64,000 bases of DNA. Source: Chalara sp. BL73. Taxonomy: Eukaryota; Ascomycota; Leotiomycetes; Helotiales. This document shows, one piece after another, positions 1 through 10,889 of the stretch. The notes beneath the pieces were generated by a model. That model had not been told where the DNA came from, ran no database searches, and was given only the letters and a program-made list of their open reading frames with translations. The DNA lies in contig CAKJVC010000014.1 in assembly GCA_918026815.1 (NCBI GenBank), positions 868,001 to 932,000 of the forward strand, written 5' to 3'. A program made the position numbers and the translations under genes. Each line of letters starts with the position of its first letter. Within the stretch, counting starts at the first letter, position 1.

Positions 1-1701
1 CATGGTAAAAATCGTGGTTGAAGGAAAAGCAGGATCAGAAATCACAGTACGCTGAGCTGAAAGTATACATGATGATGGAACAGTGAGGATGCCTGAGTAA
101 GTCACAGCCCCAAATTACCAATAGATTCGGAAACGAGTTGGTTTTTATTGTCTATTACAACTATTTAGTCTATTTTAGAAGCAATAACTGACTTAAAATT
201 TGATAGTCCCTTGTTCAAGCAATTCGAAACTCATGTCTACTCAACAATTTTTCTTGCAGGAAAAGGTAAAGAACAGTGGTCCCCGGATTTCTGTTTCAGA
301 TCGAGGGCGTGGCCTTGGAAAAAGACCAAGGTTACCCTGTCACTCATTCTGTAGAGGGTCAGCATATTTCAGCAGCTTCTCGCCATCTTGGTACCTTATC
401 TACAGACAAAGAAGATGTTAATGCACGCTTGAAAGCATGTTACTGGACATATGTCAGTAACCTTTCCAGCTACCACACTGATTGTCCACAAATGGAGAAG
501 TTTGCCTGGCTGGAAGTGACGTACTTGCTGGCGCCAGGAACGCAGTATATTCGAGACATGGAAGCGTTGTACACCAAGATTCTAGATGATATCATGGACG
601 CGCAGGAGCCTGATGGACTCGTAACAACTATGGCTCCGGAGATGAGATATATGTGTGGACCGATGCACAGCACTATTGCTTGGGTCTGTGCAATCTGCTT
701 CCTGCCAGATATATTGCTTAAATACTATGATTCGATACATGTGGTGAAGAAAGTATACAAACCTGCAGTTGCGTATATGGAATACATGCGCACCAAAGAG
801 AGGAAAGGCGGCCTAATTGAGCATGGGCTTGGTGATTGGGGTAGAGACATCGCATTCGGCAACCACCAGGCCAGTATCGAAACAGCTGTGTATTACAGGC
901 GTCTGAAGAATGCTGAAACAATGGCGACTATCCAAGGGTTTTCTGAAGATGCAAAACGGTTTTCTGAGTGGGCGCAAAGAATACGCGGTGTTTACAACCA
1001 GCATCTGCCCGTGCAAGAGAGTGGAGGCGCTTATTATACGTCACTAGACAACTTCCCTGAGCGAGGCCGCACCGAAGTATACCAAGCAATGGCTCTACAA
1101 TTCGGGCTTGTGCCAAAAGACCTTATCCTATCAGTCCAGAAGTCGTCCCTGCACCAAGTCTCGGACGGCTGAATACGTGCAGGGGAAATCAGGTTGAAAT
1201 ATCTTTTCAACACACTTGATGATATTCAGGGTCCTGATCTGGTACTGTAGATGACCCGACAAGAAGAGCATCCTTCGTATATGCGATTTTTGCGCCGAGG
1301 CGAAACAACTCTGCTCGAGTTCTGGCAGGATGAGCGCCGCTCTAAATGTCACGATATGTTGGGCACTATATACGAATGGTTCTATACTGGTTCTTGGTAT
1401 TAGGCCGATTGGGAATGCCTACCGTACCTTCATCATCACTCCACCATATACCGCAGAATTCGATCATATTGAAGGTAGCGCGGATTACCCATACGGTATT
1501 ATTGGCATTGTTTTTGATCGGAGAGATAACTTTGTCACTCTGAAGGTAGAAGTGCCATTTGGCACGATAGCGGCCCTGAGACTACTTGAGAGAAGCCCGA
1601 CACAAATCACACGCGGGGAAGGAGCATCTTGGGAAGGTAAAGGATTGCAGGCCGAGCTCCAGCATGGAATTTATAAAGTAGAGACAACGCTATACGGCTG
1701 A
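1..1701 (+). pseudogene. Decayed GH78 alpha-L-rhamnosidase, 5' end outside window
   Basis: The conceptual translation resembles fungal GH78 alpha-L-rhamnosidases, which release terminal rhamnose from pectin and glycosides. The best-preserved part (about 300-1169) covers the six-hairpin catalytic barrel, including RDMEALYTKILDDI, MAPEMRYMCGP and HGLGDWGRDIAFGN. Coding similarity continues past a TGA at 1170-1172 (EIRLKYLFNTL, HDMLGTIYEWFY) and, in another frame, into the C-terminal beta-sandwich (1400-1698). Lesions seen: in-frame TGA at 53-55, frame change with apparent small deletion near 290-300, TGA at 1170-1172, TAG at 1248-1250, and a frame change near 1381-1395. A normal intron may lie at about 92-260 (GTAAGT..CAG). 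No single intron removes all lesions, so I call a pseudogene. Sequencing error alone would have to act five times. Confidence 0.85.
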
Positions 1702-2066
1702 ATTGATTGATAATCATGCATACCAAACCCGCTTAATTCTGCAGCTCGTCCTCGCCGAGTCTTTGGAAACGCCAAATGTGACCTCCCGCAATTCAATTAC
1801 TCACTTTAATAGCTGCTTCCATTCAGTACTATCGAATTCAAAATGGTCGCCGTGACAACAATGATTTGCGTCTTTCGAACCGTCATCAGGATAATTAGCT
1901 TCGTCAGAGTCTTTGTCATAGAATTGTTTGACTATTGTCATATTAGCTACAGTTTCCCCAACTCCACACCAATGACGGCGCCTGGTAGCCGGATACGTGG
2001 CTAATAAGACTTACACATTGCTCCAGAAGGATCAATCTCGAGGCATTCCGCCATTGTAGGCTTGTT
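1702..2066. other. Intergenic
   Basis: I see no convincing gene. This is the convergent 3' space between the GH78 relic and the minus-strand unknown gene. Confidence 0.5.
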
Positions 2067-2597
2067 CTACAGGCAATCAGCTGAATCTCCACCAGCAATT
2101 CCGACACGGCATACCTTAGCACCTGAAACTACCCGCCTATGGCTACTTCCACCCTCGTGGCCACCCTCCGTCGTAGGTAACCCCCCCAACCCCTTCATTA
2201 TCTTCCACGACCTCTTCCGTTCTAACTCACGCTGCTTATGCATTGACGCCAACTCCAAGATCTCCTGGCTGACCAAACGACCATCGTAGCCCGGATAGCT
2301 CTCTACAAACGCCATCGCCGTCATCTCGGCGTATAATTGCAGGTCGGGGATTTGATATTTCACAGCTAGAGAGGATAGCTTTGCGATTAGAGACTCGATA
2401 AAGGTGTCGCGCGGAAGGCTGCGCAGGTTCTTGAGGCTGAGTTCGTAAACTTCGAGAGTAATTTTGACCTCCTTGGGGCGAAAGTCGAGAGGTTCAGTCG
2501 GCATTCTCTCAGCCTTGGGGTCTAGCTCGAGGTCAACACCTGTGGTGCGGTGAGTATCGTAGAGTCTTGTGATCGTGGTTTTTTGTGGGTGTGACAT
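2067..2597 (-). CDS. Hypothetical protein, 176 aa
   Basis: A single uninterrupted reading frame starting at the ATG at 2597 (MSHPQKTTITRLYDTH). An upstream TTG in the same frame is not a likely fungal start. The N-terminal 140 residues are soluble and rich in charged and leucine residues, with predicted helices (KEVKITLEVYELSLKNLR, DTFIESLIAKLSSLAVKY). There is no signal peptide, membrane segment or motif I recognise. The last 40 residues are glycine-rich and low in complexity, so the real 3' end could differ through an unseen intron. I do not recognise the family. The codon pattern and the coherent helical stretch support a real protein. Confidence 0.5.
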   Translation of the reverse strand: MSHPQKTTITRLYDTHRTTGVDLELDPKAERMPTEPLDFRPKEVKITLEVYELSLKNLRSLPRDTFIESLIAKLSSLAVKYQIPDLQLYAEMTAMAFVESYPGYDGRLVSQEILELASMHKQRELERKRSWKIMKGLGGLPTTEGGHEGGSSHRRVVSGAKVCRVGIAGGDSADCL

Positions 2598-3203
2598 GGC
2601 GATTACGGTTGGTTGGATTCCTGACCATTGCAAGCTCTTTCAAATATTCAAGAGACACCATGGTTTTTGACAATTCACCCAAGTTAGTCATTCGAGGTTT
2701 AGTCCGTGTACCCTCCTCCTTTGCAAGCTATAGAAACTCCTAACAGGAGATATTTGAAATTTCAGCAATTATATCCCTCTATATATCAGACTTGGGAGGT
2801 TAGAGAGGCACTGAAAGCTTTTTTACACACCTAGGTGATATTGCCTGTTAGTTCGTTGGAAGTTGAAGCCAAGATAACCTCGAAATTATCAGGTATTTGT
2901 TTTGATAAGTCCTCAAAGCTATACAGTGTCACGTTCTTTCGATTTCGCAGAACTGATAAGGTATATAACTTGTGTTTCTTGCCTGTTCAGGTAATCAATG
3001 TTAATTCATTCCTTACTACTCTAGCTTAATGATCGTACAATTCAGAACTTTCCTCTACTGTTAGATTGCTTAAATTGGACTGCTTGGTAAATCAGATGTC
3101 TTTCCCAAGACGTTCTTTCCATATTCCTCAAGGAAGAATAGTTCTCTTTGAACTACCATTTTGCCGAAGGCATTTGGGGGTTTGCAGGCTAAGTTTACGT
3201 TAA
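2598..3203. other. Intergenic
   Basis: AT-rich spacer of about 600 bp between two minus-strand genes. It should hold the promoter of the 2067-2597 gene. I see no gene or repeat. Confidence 0.5.
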
Positions 3204-3894
3204 TTAGCACTGAGCGAATTGATTGCGGGCGACCAAGCACATACTCTCTAGTTTGTCCATAGCATCGCTGACCGAAACCCACTCATTGCGAAATCCACCA
3301 TCATCTTTTTCCTCTTGCGTTAAATTGGCCTTTCCTGAGTCGTCGACGAGCTCTGCACGGTAACAGGCACTGATTTGGGTCTGTACCTTACCCGCTGAAG
3401 CATCTACGCAGTCGTCAGCATATCTTGAATAAAGAGTTCAATACTTTTGCGGCATGCTGGAGAGTAGAACGGGTGAAATATATACCTCTCCATTCCTGAC
3501 TGGTAGCAAACCGTGCCTCATCTTCGATTTTCACAACACACCCTGTCTCCTCTTTCACTTCCCGCTTCGCAGCTTGCATAAAAGTCTCACCAGGCTCCAA
3601 GCCTCCTCCGGGGAACTTGTAGTACGAGCCAGGGCCTTCGCCTACACAGATGAGAAGTATTTGGCCATCGCCATTGGCGACGATGCAACGTGACGAGAAA
3701 CGAGTTAGATTGTCGTATTTTAGATCTGGGATTGGAGTTCCAAAGGATTTGAATGGGGTATTGAAAGGATAGTAGGCCGTGGCTTCGTGAGCTTTGTTTG
3801 TATTTGGGAATCCGCTCATGATCGCTGGCGGGATTGTCATGCCTTCGAAGCGTTGCATCCTGTTATACTCACGGACTTCGTTGACTGTGGCCAT
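3204..3894 (-). pseudogene. Nudix hydrolase with a one-base frameshift
   Basis: Frame from ATG 3894 to TGA 3415-3417 encodes 159 aa. It carries a perfect Nudix box (G-x5-E-x7-REVKEETGC, residues about 97-119), the Mg-binding catalytic helix for cleaving nucleoside-diphosphate-linked compounds. The usual C-terminal strands appear in the next frame from about 3437 to TAA 3204-3206 (ACYRAELVDDSGKANLT, GGFRNEWVSVSDAMDKLE). The total of 691 nt is one more than a multiple of three, which fits a single inserted base between 3417 and 3437. No GT splice donor lies in that interval, so an intron is unlikely. The repaired length would be about 229 aa. It could be a recent pseudogene or an assembly error; the catalytic half itself is intact. 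Confidence 0.7.
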
Positions 3895-4496
3895 TGTAAT
3901 GTTGAGAGTGTGACTTAGTATCTAGTCTGAACTCGTGAGAGACTAGAGGTTGTGCTGTTAGTGACGCGTGATCGAGGTCGCGTCCTGGTATGTGTTGTTT
4001 AAGTTTCAAGAGGCAGATACAATATCCTCTACGTATAGATTGCAACTTCTCTACCAAGACCATAACTTACGCAAGGGAAGTTGGAGTCACGCCGAATAGG
4101 CGTTCAATGCCCCACCTGCCTCTTGGATAATCCTCGCGTATTTTCAGCCTTGGCGCTCTCCCCTATCTTTTGGTAACCACATCTAAAGCTGGAAGACTTA
4201 TCCTCCCCAATAATGTTTGATACAATGTACGTGAGGTCATACCAAACTGGAGATCTTGCGTAAAGTGAGATGGAGTCAAGCTGTTGCTTATATACATGAT
4301 GGATCATTTGTATGTACATGAAGAAGCATGCTTATCGCTAACATTCTCATCCACTTCCAGCCATTTAAAGATCGTTGAGCAGGATATATACTTTTCATCC
4401 CCTAGTCGACGGGTTTTTGGATATCAAAGCCTGCCATCCGAGTTAAGCTAAGGATTTCAGATAAACCGGCCCAAGTCCGTCATCCCCAAGCAAATT
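3895..4496. other. Intergenic
   Basis: About 600 bp between the Nudix start and the 3' end of the CE15 gene, both minus strand. It should contain the Nudix promoter. I see no gene. Confidence 0.5.
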
Positions 4497-5693
4497 CTAG
4501 GTCAAAGTCGGGACCGTCCAGTCAACCCACCTAGCCTCATCATATGTGGTATCAGCCTGCATAACAGCAGTATTTGCAGTAGTTTGCTTCAACAAGAACT
4601 TGTTGATGAAACCTGTTAGGGCTGCCTGTTGGTTAGATGGGAAGGCACAGTGGGCGTGGCTACCAATCTGAGAGTAACCAAGATTGTCTGGCACACCAAG
4701 GGCTTCATAGATCTTGTGTCCAGCCTTTGCGCAGACCCAGGAAGCTTGTGGACCAAGCCAGTCGATGTTGTTATCAATGATGAACAGACCTCTTGGTGCG
4801 ATCATACCAGCCAGGAAATGGTGGTCGTGAGGAGTCTGCGTGATCTTGCTAACCCATGCATCGAAGGGTCTGCCGGTCCATGGGTTTTCTGTGACGATTT
4901 GTGCTGCTGTTTGGACGTTACCACCGGCAGCCTTGATGGCGTCCGAAACTCTCCAGCAAGCGGATCCACCTGCGCCAGACTCCTGCGGTAGTGTGAGTGC
5001 GATTCTCGAGTCGAAGGCACCAGCAACTATGGCACCCTTGCCGTTTCTGGAGCATCCAGTCACGCCAATTCGCGTAGGGTCAATATTGGCACTGGGGGTC
5101 TTCTCCAGGGCATCGATAACTCTCGCGACACCCCAAGCCCATGCAGTTAAAGCGCCAGCGCTGTGGCTGGAACCGAACAGAGTGTAGAATTTCCCCTGAC
5201 CACGACTGCCAGAGCCTTGTTGAGCGGCAATGTCATCATTATTGAAGTTAATTGACGCTACTCCTGCAGGCACTGGAAGACTCCCTCCGCCAAATCCGAG
5301 GATGGCAGGGTATGGAGCTGTGCCGGATGTTGGAGTTGTGATTGAAACAGAGAATGAGATCGATTTGCCATTGGCGCCAACGTTGATGGTTAGTGTTCTT
5401 CCAGACAACGACGCGGTCAGAGTGTCTGGTGGGCCTGGGTATGTTCCGAGCTCATAGCGCTGAATCAGCTCTGAGAGCTCGGCTCTTCGGCAATCATAAT
5501 CTGCCTTTGTGGCGACTCTCGTGCCTCCATAGAACTTTAACGGATCGGGAAGCCTTGTGTTGGTTGGGAATGTTAAAGAGGATGGAAGAGCCGTGCAGGC
5601 TGCAGCAGCACGAGGTACTTCTACTGGATTTGGTGCAGGAGCTGCTGTTGCAGTCAGAGCTAAAAGCAATGCGGTTGCTAAGTACGAAGCCAT
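4497..5693 (-). CDS. 4-O-methyl-glucuronoyl methylesterase (CE15), secreted, 398 aa
   Basis: CE15 enzymes cleave the ester between 4-O-methyl-glucuronic acid of xylan and lignin alcohols, which helps separate lignin from hemicellulose. The intronless frame starts at ATG 5693 with a signal peptide (MASYLATALLLALTATAAPA). A 35-residue in-frame upstream extension lacks secretion features, so I chose the second ATG. The alpha/beta-hydrolase signature VTGCSRNGKGA (211-221) gives the nucleophile Ser215. PQESGAGG gives the acid Glu238, and GSHAHC (344-349) supplies the catalytic histidine, His346 or His348. Cysteines are placed as in the family. There is no carbohydrate-binding module, only a short C-terminal tail. 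Length and spacing agree with known single-domain fungal CE15 proteins. Confidence 0.95.
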   Translation of the reverse strand: MASYLATALLLALTATAAPAPNPVEVPRAAAACTALPSSLTFPTNTRLPDPLKFYGGTRVATKADYDCRRAELSELIQRYELGTYPGPPDTLTASLSGRTLTINVGANGKSISFSVSITTPTSGTAPYPAILGFGGGSLPVPAGVASINFNNDDIAAQQGSGSRGQGKFYTLFGSSHSAGALTAWAWGVARVIDALEKTPSANIDPTRIGVTGCSRNGKGAIVAGAFDSRIALTLPQESGAGGSACWRVSDAIKAAGGNVQTAAQIVTENPWTGRPFDAWVSKITQTPHDHHFLAGMIAPRGLFIIDNNIDWLGPQASWVCAKAGHKIYEALGVPDNLGYSQIGSHAHCAFPSNQQAALTGFINKFLLKQTTANTAVMQADTTYDEARWVDWTVPTLT

Positions 5694-5760
5694 CTTTGAA
5701 GTTGCGTATTTGACAGCAATTCTACAGTATGCTTTCTTCGCATATTTGTGGCCCGTAGTC

Positions 5761-5766
5761 TTTATA
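5761..5766 (-). promoter_or_regulatory. Candidate TATA box of CE15 gene
   Basis: The minus strand reads TATAAA here, about 70 bp upstream of the ATG at 5693. The spacing is plausible for a fungal core promoter, but the assignment rests on sequence match alone. Confidence 0.3.
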
Positions 5767-7557
5767 TGCGAGTTTCGAAACCCTTTTGCCCGAGCCACTC
5801 CTTAAGCCTACCCCAACCGCCCAGGTTTGCGAGAAGCATTGCAAGGTTGTATTCTTCATATATTGTGGGGCAAATCGTCTATATACAGAGCAAATAAATC
5901 GCCTGAGAAACCTTATTGAGATTAACGGCTGAATCTATAAGAGCCAGGAGATCTAAAATAAAGAGGTTAAAATGTCAGAGGAGATCTTGGCTGGTTGAAG
6001 TTAAGCCAAGCGTTAATACCCTGTAATATGATGTGCTGGTACGACACATTTCTCATTGCCTGCTTCTTTCTGGGCTATCTTAATATGCTTAAATCTTTGT
6101 GCCGTATTCTGTACCTCATTTCGATTTTTCCCTCCTTGGCGTTCCATATCTCGGCAATTAAGCTGTTGGCATTGGCATGTTCGGTAGGGAGCCTCATGAC
6201 AACCTCCTCACATTCAATTTTATTATTATTCCGAGACTTTAGTCTGTGTCTATTTCGGAATAATCCTGCTGGCTCATTGACCTCTCCCTGCGTTTGACTG
6301 TGCTTCCCTACTAATCACCTTCACTCATCATGCGAGCCCGGCTTCTATTATGAGATACTAAGCTCAACAATAAATGCTTCTCAGCAACCGGGGCCTGGAA
6401 GCTTACTATGTCAATATATAGCCTATACCACTAAAGGAGACTAGTATAGGTTGATGACAATGAATGACTTCATGTCATCCCTTTTTAAGCGAGAGGATTA
6501 GGGGGTTTCCCAAACATCTGGGGAAATCATCTGCCAATCCCCATATTTTTCTGTCCTTCCTCTGCACTTATTGGCTGCAGTGGTTTCAGGTACTCTAGGA
6601 GTCCTTCAGAATAAGCTATTTAGGCATCATCATAGGCCACGAGATTTGTTCATTTCAGGCAAGTGCGGTTAGGCGAGGTGCCAAGAACGACTCAGGTGCT
6701 AGCGGTTAAAGTGTTGTTCCTATACCGAAAGAAGAGGAGAAGGTCTCCAGAACCAGTTTACATGATTCCCATGATGCGGAAACGTCTGGCTCGGGTATAT
6801 TCTGGTGATCTTCATCTATATGGCCCCAAGGTTCCCCACAATGATCTGCTTCAGATAACTTTAGGCACTCTTGCTCCGGATCAGATAGAAGACAGGGCTT
6901 CAAGTACCGACCAACCCCATACTTTCTCCGTTTCAATGACTGGAAGGCTATCACTGCATAAATTGCTTCCAATAGGTATTTGCGATTTAAATATCCCGAA
7001 ACATTTAAGAATCTCTTCAAAGTCAAGAACAACTTTGCGGTGTCCTGAGTATTCGAGAGGCAAACAGTAGGATGTATGCCTGAACTTTCACGTCTAAATC
7101 TATAAGATTTAGGTGAGGCCAAAAATCGCCGTTTATCCTGAATGGGCCTTTTGCATAAATATTTTGCTTTTGTAGAACCGAAGGATGTGGTACCATTTAG
7201 CCTTAATATACTGGATGGGTAACACCTCTACCTTCTTCCTGATCAAACAGCGTAGCGTAGTAGGAAGTGATCAGTAGCCCTGTGCTCCGAATCTGAATTT
7301 CATTCCAGTCCGCAATATAACCCTGAATAATGGCCACCTGAGAACTGGGACTTGAACCACGTCAAGCTGCCTAGCAAGACATGAAGCCACTCAAACGTTC
7401 AGAGCCAATGTTCTTCGTTTTCACTATTGCCACTAAACTGTTTTGCAATTGAGTCTAGCTCAGTGAAGTCAGGCGGAGCCTGGAAAGTAAACAAAGTTGT
7501 GCATAAGCCAAGGTTGCTGATGCAGGCATTGATCTAAAAGAGATGTAAATTCTATTC
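5767..7557. other. Gene-poor interval
   Basis: About 1.8 kb with only scattered short frames. Frames at 6663-7070 (+) and 6706-7122 (-) overlap each other and match nothing I know. A T-arm-like string sits near 7330 but does not fold into a tRNA. Part of the interval must be the CE15 promoter. Confidence 0.45.
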
Positions 7558-8536
7558 CTATAGCTTCGTCCCCCTTGCCATAAAGAGGCTCCTTCTCAAC
7601 TCCTCTCCCCCACTCGTCATTACAATTCCCTTTCCAAGAATGGCATATTCAAACCCACCTCCAAGACCGGCATTTTCAAACATGGTCCTAGTATCTTCCT
7701 CCGAGAACCCGAAATGGATGACTGTGTGTTCACCTGTATGTGGTTTCTCTTCATTCTTACCTTTATCCTTCCCATTTCCATGATCATGATCGTGCCCACT
7801 GTGTGCATGGCCATGAGAGTGACCATGATTATGTCCATGGTTGTGTTCACCATGCCCAGCATGAGGCAAAAAATCGATGATCAATAGCACACCGCCTTTC
7901 TTCAATCTCTCGGCCAATATCTTCGCCGCCAGGGCCGGGTTATCGAAGTGATGCCATCCCAATCCCACAGCCGCAATATCAAACCCAAAGTACTTCTCAT
8001 CCTGCAAAAGGGGAGCGACACCTGGATTCGCACTAATGAGATTGCCTACTACGGCGTGCATTTCTTCTTCTGGGATTCCTTGGTTCCTTGCGCCGGTGTT
8101 GTATTCGTTCACCATGTTTTCGGAAAGATCGATGCCAATGCACTGTGTTACATATGGCGCTAAGGCCTATATTTCTTTCAGCTCTGCTAGGCTAAAGAGC
8201 GAGAGGAGAGGAAGGAGAATGGGCAAAGAAGAATGGAGAACTAACACGTGACACAAGCCCAGTTCCGCATGCATAATCCAACAACCTCACAGTCCTTCCT
8301 TCCTGAACATCTGTTGAATGCGTTGCGGGAGAAGGTTTTGCCTTCGATCCATCTTCACTTCCGTCTTCTGAAGACTCCTCAAGCCAGTCAACGCCGATCC
8401 AGTCTCGACGGTCTTGAATCTCGTCGATGACTTGCAGGATGGTTTTGCTGAATCTCTTGTTGTACGTTGAGGCTGCTTCACTACTGAGTGTTAGTCTTTG
8501 ATCCCAAGCGATATAATTGCAAGGATTAAATGCCAT
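7558..8536 (-). CDS. SAM-dependent methyltransferase with His-rich insert, 299 aa
   Basis: Two exons (8536-8246, 8166-7558) join in phase 0 across a 79-nt intron, giving 299 aa. A class I methyltransferase core is visible: motif I LLDYACGTG (85-93), then CIGIDLSENMV (motif II), the IAAVGLGWHHFDNP loop (motif IV) and GGVLLIIDF (188-196). Directly after this last strand, residues 199-227 contain 13 histidines in 29 positions, mostly alternating with Gly, Asn, Ser or Asp, followed by a Lys/Glu-rich linker. The fold then resumes (HFGFSEEDTRTMFENAGL). Substrate unknown; small-molecule methylation is typical of the family. The His-rich loop looks able to bind Zn, Ni or Cu. No signal peptide, so probably cytosolic. 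Confidence 0.85.
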
Positions 8537-9020
8537 AGTGAGTGGTCTTTATCTTGTACAAAATCTTGAACAAACAGTATCTATAAGTGAAAATTGGTTA
8601 CCTACTTAAAATGCGCACGGTTTTTTTCTGCCCAGTCCGTCATGTTGTTATTCAGTAAATTTATATTTGAGAAAGTAGATACAATTGAAGGCTCTGTAGC
8701 TCTTACTCTAAGTAGCTTTGAAGGCTTTTATACATCGACGTCCAAGAATCCACTTTTCTGCCTCGGATACTTTTCGCTTAGGCCCCTTGCAGCTTGGCCA
8801 ATAGGAGACATTATACTTTGATCTTATGAGTTGGTTATTACATGAGCTTGCCTTAAGGAGAGTTTCGCAATTATATATATATATTGAAAATGAAGCTTGT
8901 CCACATAAGCTCGGAGACTTTGATTTTGACTGTGAGTTCGTTATGACTCACAGACAAAGGTGATGCATTAATTCTCCGTAGGGTGGACATATTTTAGCAT
9001 CATAAAGCTTTGTACGTGAA
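8537..9020. other. Intergenic
   Basis: About 480 bp, AT-rich, with a short TA run near 8873-8884. It should hold the promoter of the methyltransferase gene. I see no gene. Confidence 0.5.
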
Positions 9021-9909
9021 TTACCTTCCTTCATAATATGCCTCCGACTTCTTGCTATCAGCCACAGCATTCTCAGCGACATCCACCATGAAACTTCCAC
9101 CCAGCAAAATCGCTGGTTCGTCGAGGTTATGGTGCTCATAGCTCAGCGTACCAACTCCTCCCGCCTCCAACAAGAACGTGGGACCATCCTTCAATGTCTT
9201 TTGCACCCATCGCATTGCGAAGGCTCGTAATATGTGACCATGAGCCACGACCAGTACATCTCCTGCCTTGGCCTCGCCTTTTGGTTTCCCAATAACAGGA
9301 GCATGGTATTTTCTTCTTATTTCATCGATAAGCCTATCAACGCGCTCCGTTATTTGCTCCGGGCTCCTGCTACTCGTTAGCCAGGTCCAACACCAAGACC
9401 GAACAAGGAATCCTTACTCTCCACCAGGACAGCCATCCCTCCAGATATCCCAATGCCCCAAACCTTCCCTAGCGCGCTGCTCTTTGATCTGCGGGCTGGT
9501 AATCCCCTCGTAATCACCATAATCCCACTCCCTTATATCCTCCGTGATCTGCACACAAGCATTCGTCCTGATACTTTCCTCGTCATGTTTCCTTCTCTCC
9601 TCCCATGGCAATTTCTCTGCACAACCTATGTCTAACAATTCTAACGTTCTCTGGGCACGTTTCCGTGGTGAGACATAGCTGCATGATCTTAGTCTGTGGT
9701 AAAAGTGTGGAACTGGCGGGGAAAGAGTACATATGTGCAAGATTCCGAGGAACAATCAACCTATCGTCTCCAACTAACGCTTTGCCCGTGGCTCGGATAC
9801 GCTTCTCACCATTGGCGGTTAAAGGAAGCTCGGTTGTACCGGTGTGTCTGCCGTTCAAGGACCATTCCGTCTCGCCGTGCCTGATCACGAATACTCGCGG
9901 AGTTGCCAT
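9021..9909 (-). CDS. Shb17-like sedoheptulose-bisphosphatase, histidine phosphatase family, 261 aa
   Basis: Three exons (9909-9731, 9678-9418, 9366-9021) give 261 aa, close to yeast Shb17 (about 271). Shb17 hydrolyses sedoheptulose-1,7-bisphosphate to feed the non-oxidative pentose phosphate pathway. The phospho-histidine motif VIRHGETEW (His11) is present, as are SPRKRAQRT, REWDYGDYEGI, the second catalytic histidine in VVAHGHILR (His189) and, near the C-terminus, AGGVGTLSYEHHNLDEPA. The last is a signature of Shb17-like members that distinguishes them from glycolytic phosphoglycerate mutase. Introns are 52 and 51 nt with phase-consistent junctions. It is divergent from the small gene at 10539. 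It could be annotated more broadly as a phosphoglycerate mutase-family protein. Confidence 0.9.
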
Positions 9910-10538
9910 TTCTCAAGGTGCTCAGGCAGCAGCTTCGAAATGGTGTTTCCCTCGAGTTTTAAAGCTCGGACGAGTAGCTAAGGATGTTTCGTCTTGGCTC
10001 TTGTCGTTTGGATTTCTAGGTTCTGTAGCTATTGTTGTCGCAGAAGTTTAGAATTGCGTTTCGTACCTACCCCGCCATGCGGCTTCGCCTTGAGGAGCAA
10101 AAAAGGATAAAGAGAGAAAGAACAGCCTAAGAATATTCTACAAAAAATATTCTCAATTCTACTGCTCTACTGAAACCGAGAAGAGGAAAGACAGCCTTTG
10201 AATATATACTATTTCGTTCAAATCCGGTGACATGTTGAGATGCAATGCAATGCGATTATTACGTCGAAGGACGACCCCACATGTACCAGCCACCCCTGAA
10301 CCACATTTTTACCTCTTGTCATTGCCCATAATCTGCGATATTGAACTCGAGACTTGGGATTACACCACAAGAAAGAGAGAAAGAGGTGCATCTGTTGAGA
10401 AGCTGAGAGCAGCAATTGCGAGAGATCACAAGGCTCGCGCGGCGTGGACGGAGCATTGGTTCTGAGCAGGGGTGCATCCAACAAAGCGCAAAGTTCCTAG
10501 AGAGCGCGTCAACAGTTTGCATTGCCTACGGCAGCAAC
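9910..10538. other. Divergent intergenic region
   Basis: About 630 bp between two divergent genes, probably a shared promoter. A 77-aa plus-strand frame (10232-10465) ends in a charged stretch (RERGASVEKLRAAIARDH). It overlaps an equally long minus frame and I do not call it. Confidence 0.45.
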
Positions 10539-10889
10539 ATGGCCTCACCGCAACAGGTCCGTCGCGTTGTATGGACCGGTGCGATTGCCTCTATCACTGT
10601 CGTCGGCTCAATCTATGGTGCCGGGCTGAAGACGAGGCAGGAGGTCCAAAAGGTGTGTTCTTGTGTGTAATATCTGAGTTATGGAATCTAAAGATAGCTA
10701 ATGCTTGGATAGGAAGGCGAGAGGCACAACGAAGCATCACCAGCAGAGAAAATAGCGTTACTGCAAGAGAATCGAGGCGCGTTGGTAGCAAAGAGGATAG
10801 GGCTTGAGAAGAAGATCCGAGAACTTGAAATGCGCGGGGATGGAGCAACAAGGGAGCAGAGTTTGGCTGGGCAGGAGAGGAGACGGTAA
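10539..10889 (+). CDS. Small single-pass membrane protein, 96 aa
   Basis: Two exons (10539-10652, 10713-10889) join in phase 0 over a 60-nt intron. The protein begins MASPQQVRRVVWTGAIAS and has one hydrophobic segment (about residues 10-30) with a basic flank. A strongly charged, probably coiled-coil tail follows (EKIALLQENRGALVAKR, GLEKKIRELEMRG). This layout recalls small mitochondrial inner-membrane assembly factors of fungi, but I cannot assign a family. The reading frame before the intron ends in a good GT donor and the frame after it is open to a TAA. That makes the spliced model better than either short frame alone. Confidence 0.7.

Noticed and set aside
4629..4991. Long frames antisense to the CE15 gene
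   Set aside because: They are mirror frames of a strongly coding region with complete catalytic motifs on the minus strand.
6663..7122. Two overlapping frames of about 135 codons on opposite strands
   Set aside because: Neither has a convincing ATG start or recognisable motif, and composition is unremarkable.
7325..7400. tRNA-like string on the minus strand with a T-loop-like GGTTCAAGTCC
   Set aside because: The T stem does not pair and no matching acceptor stem, D arm or anticodon arm could be folded.
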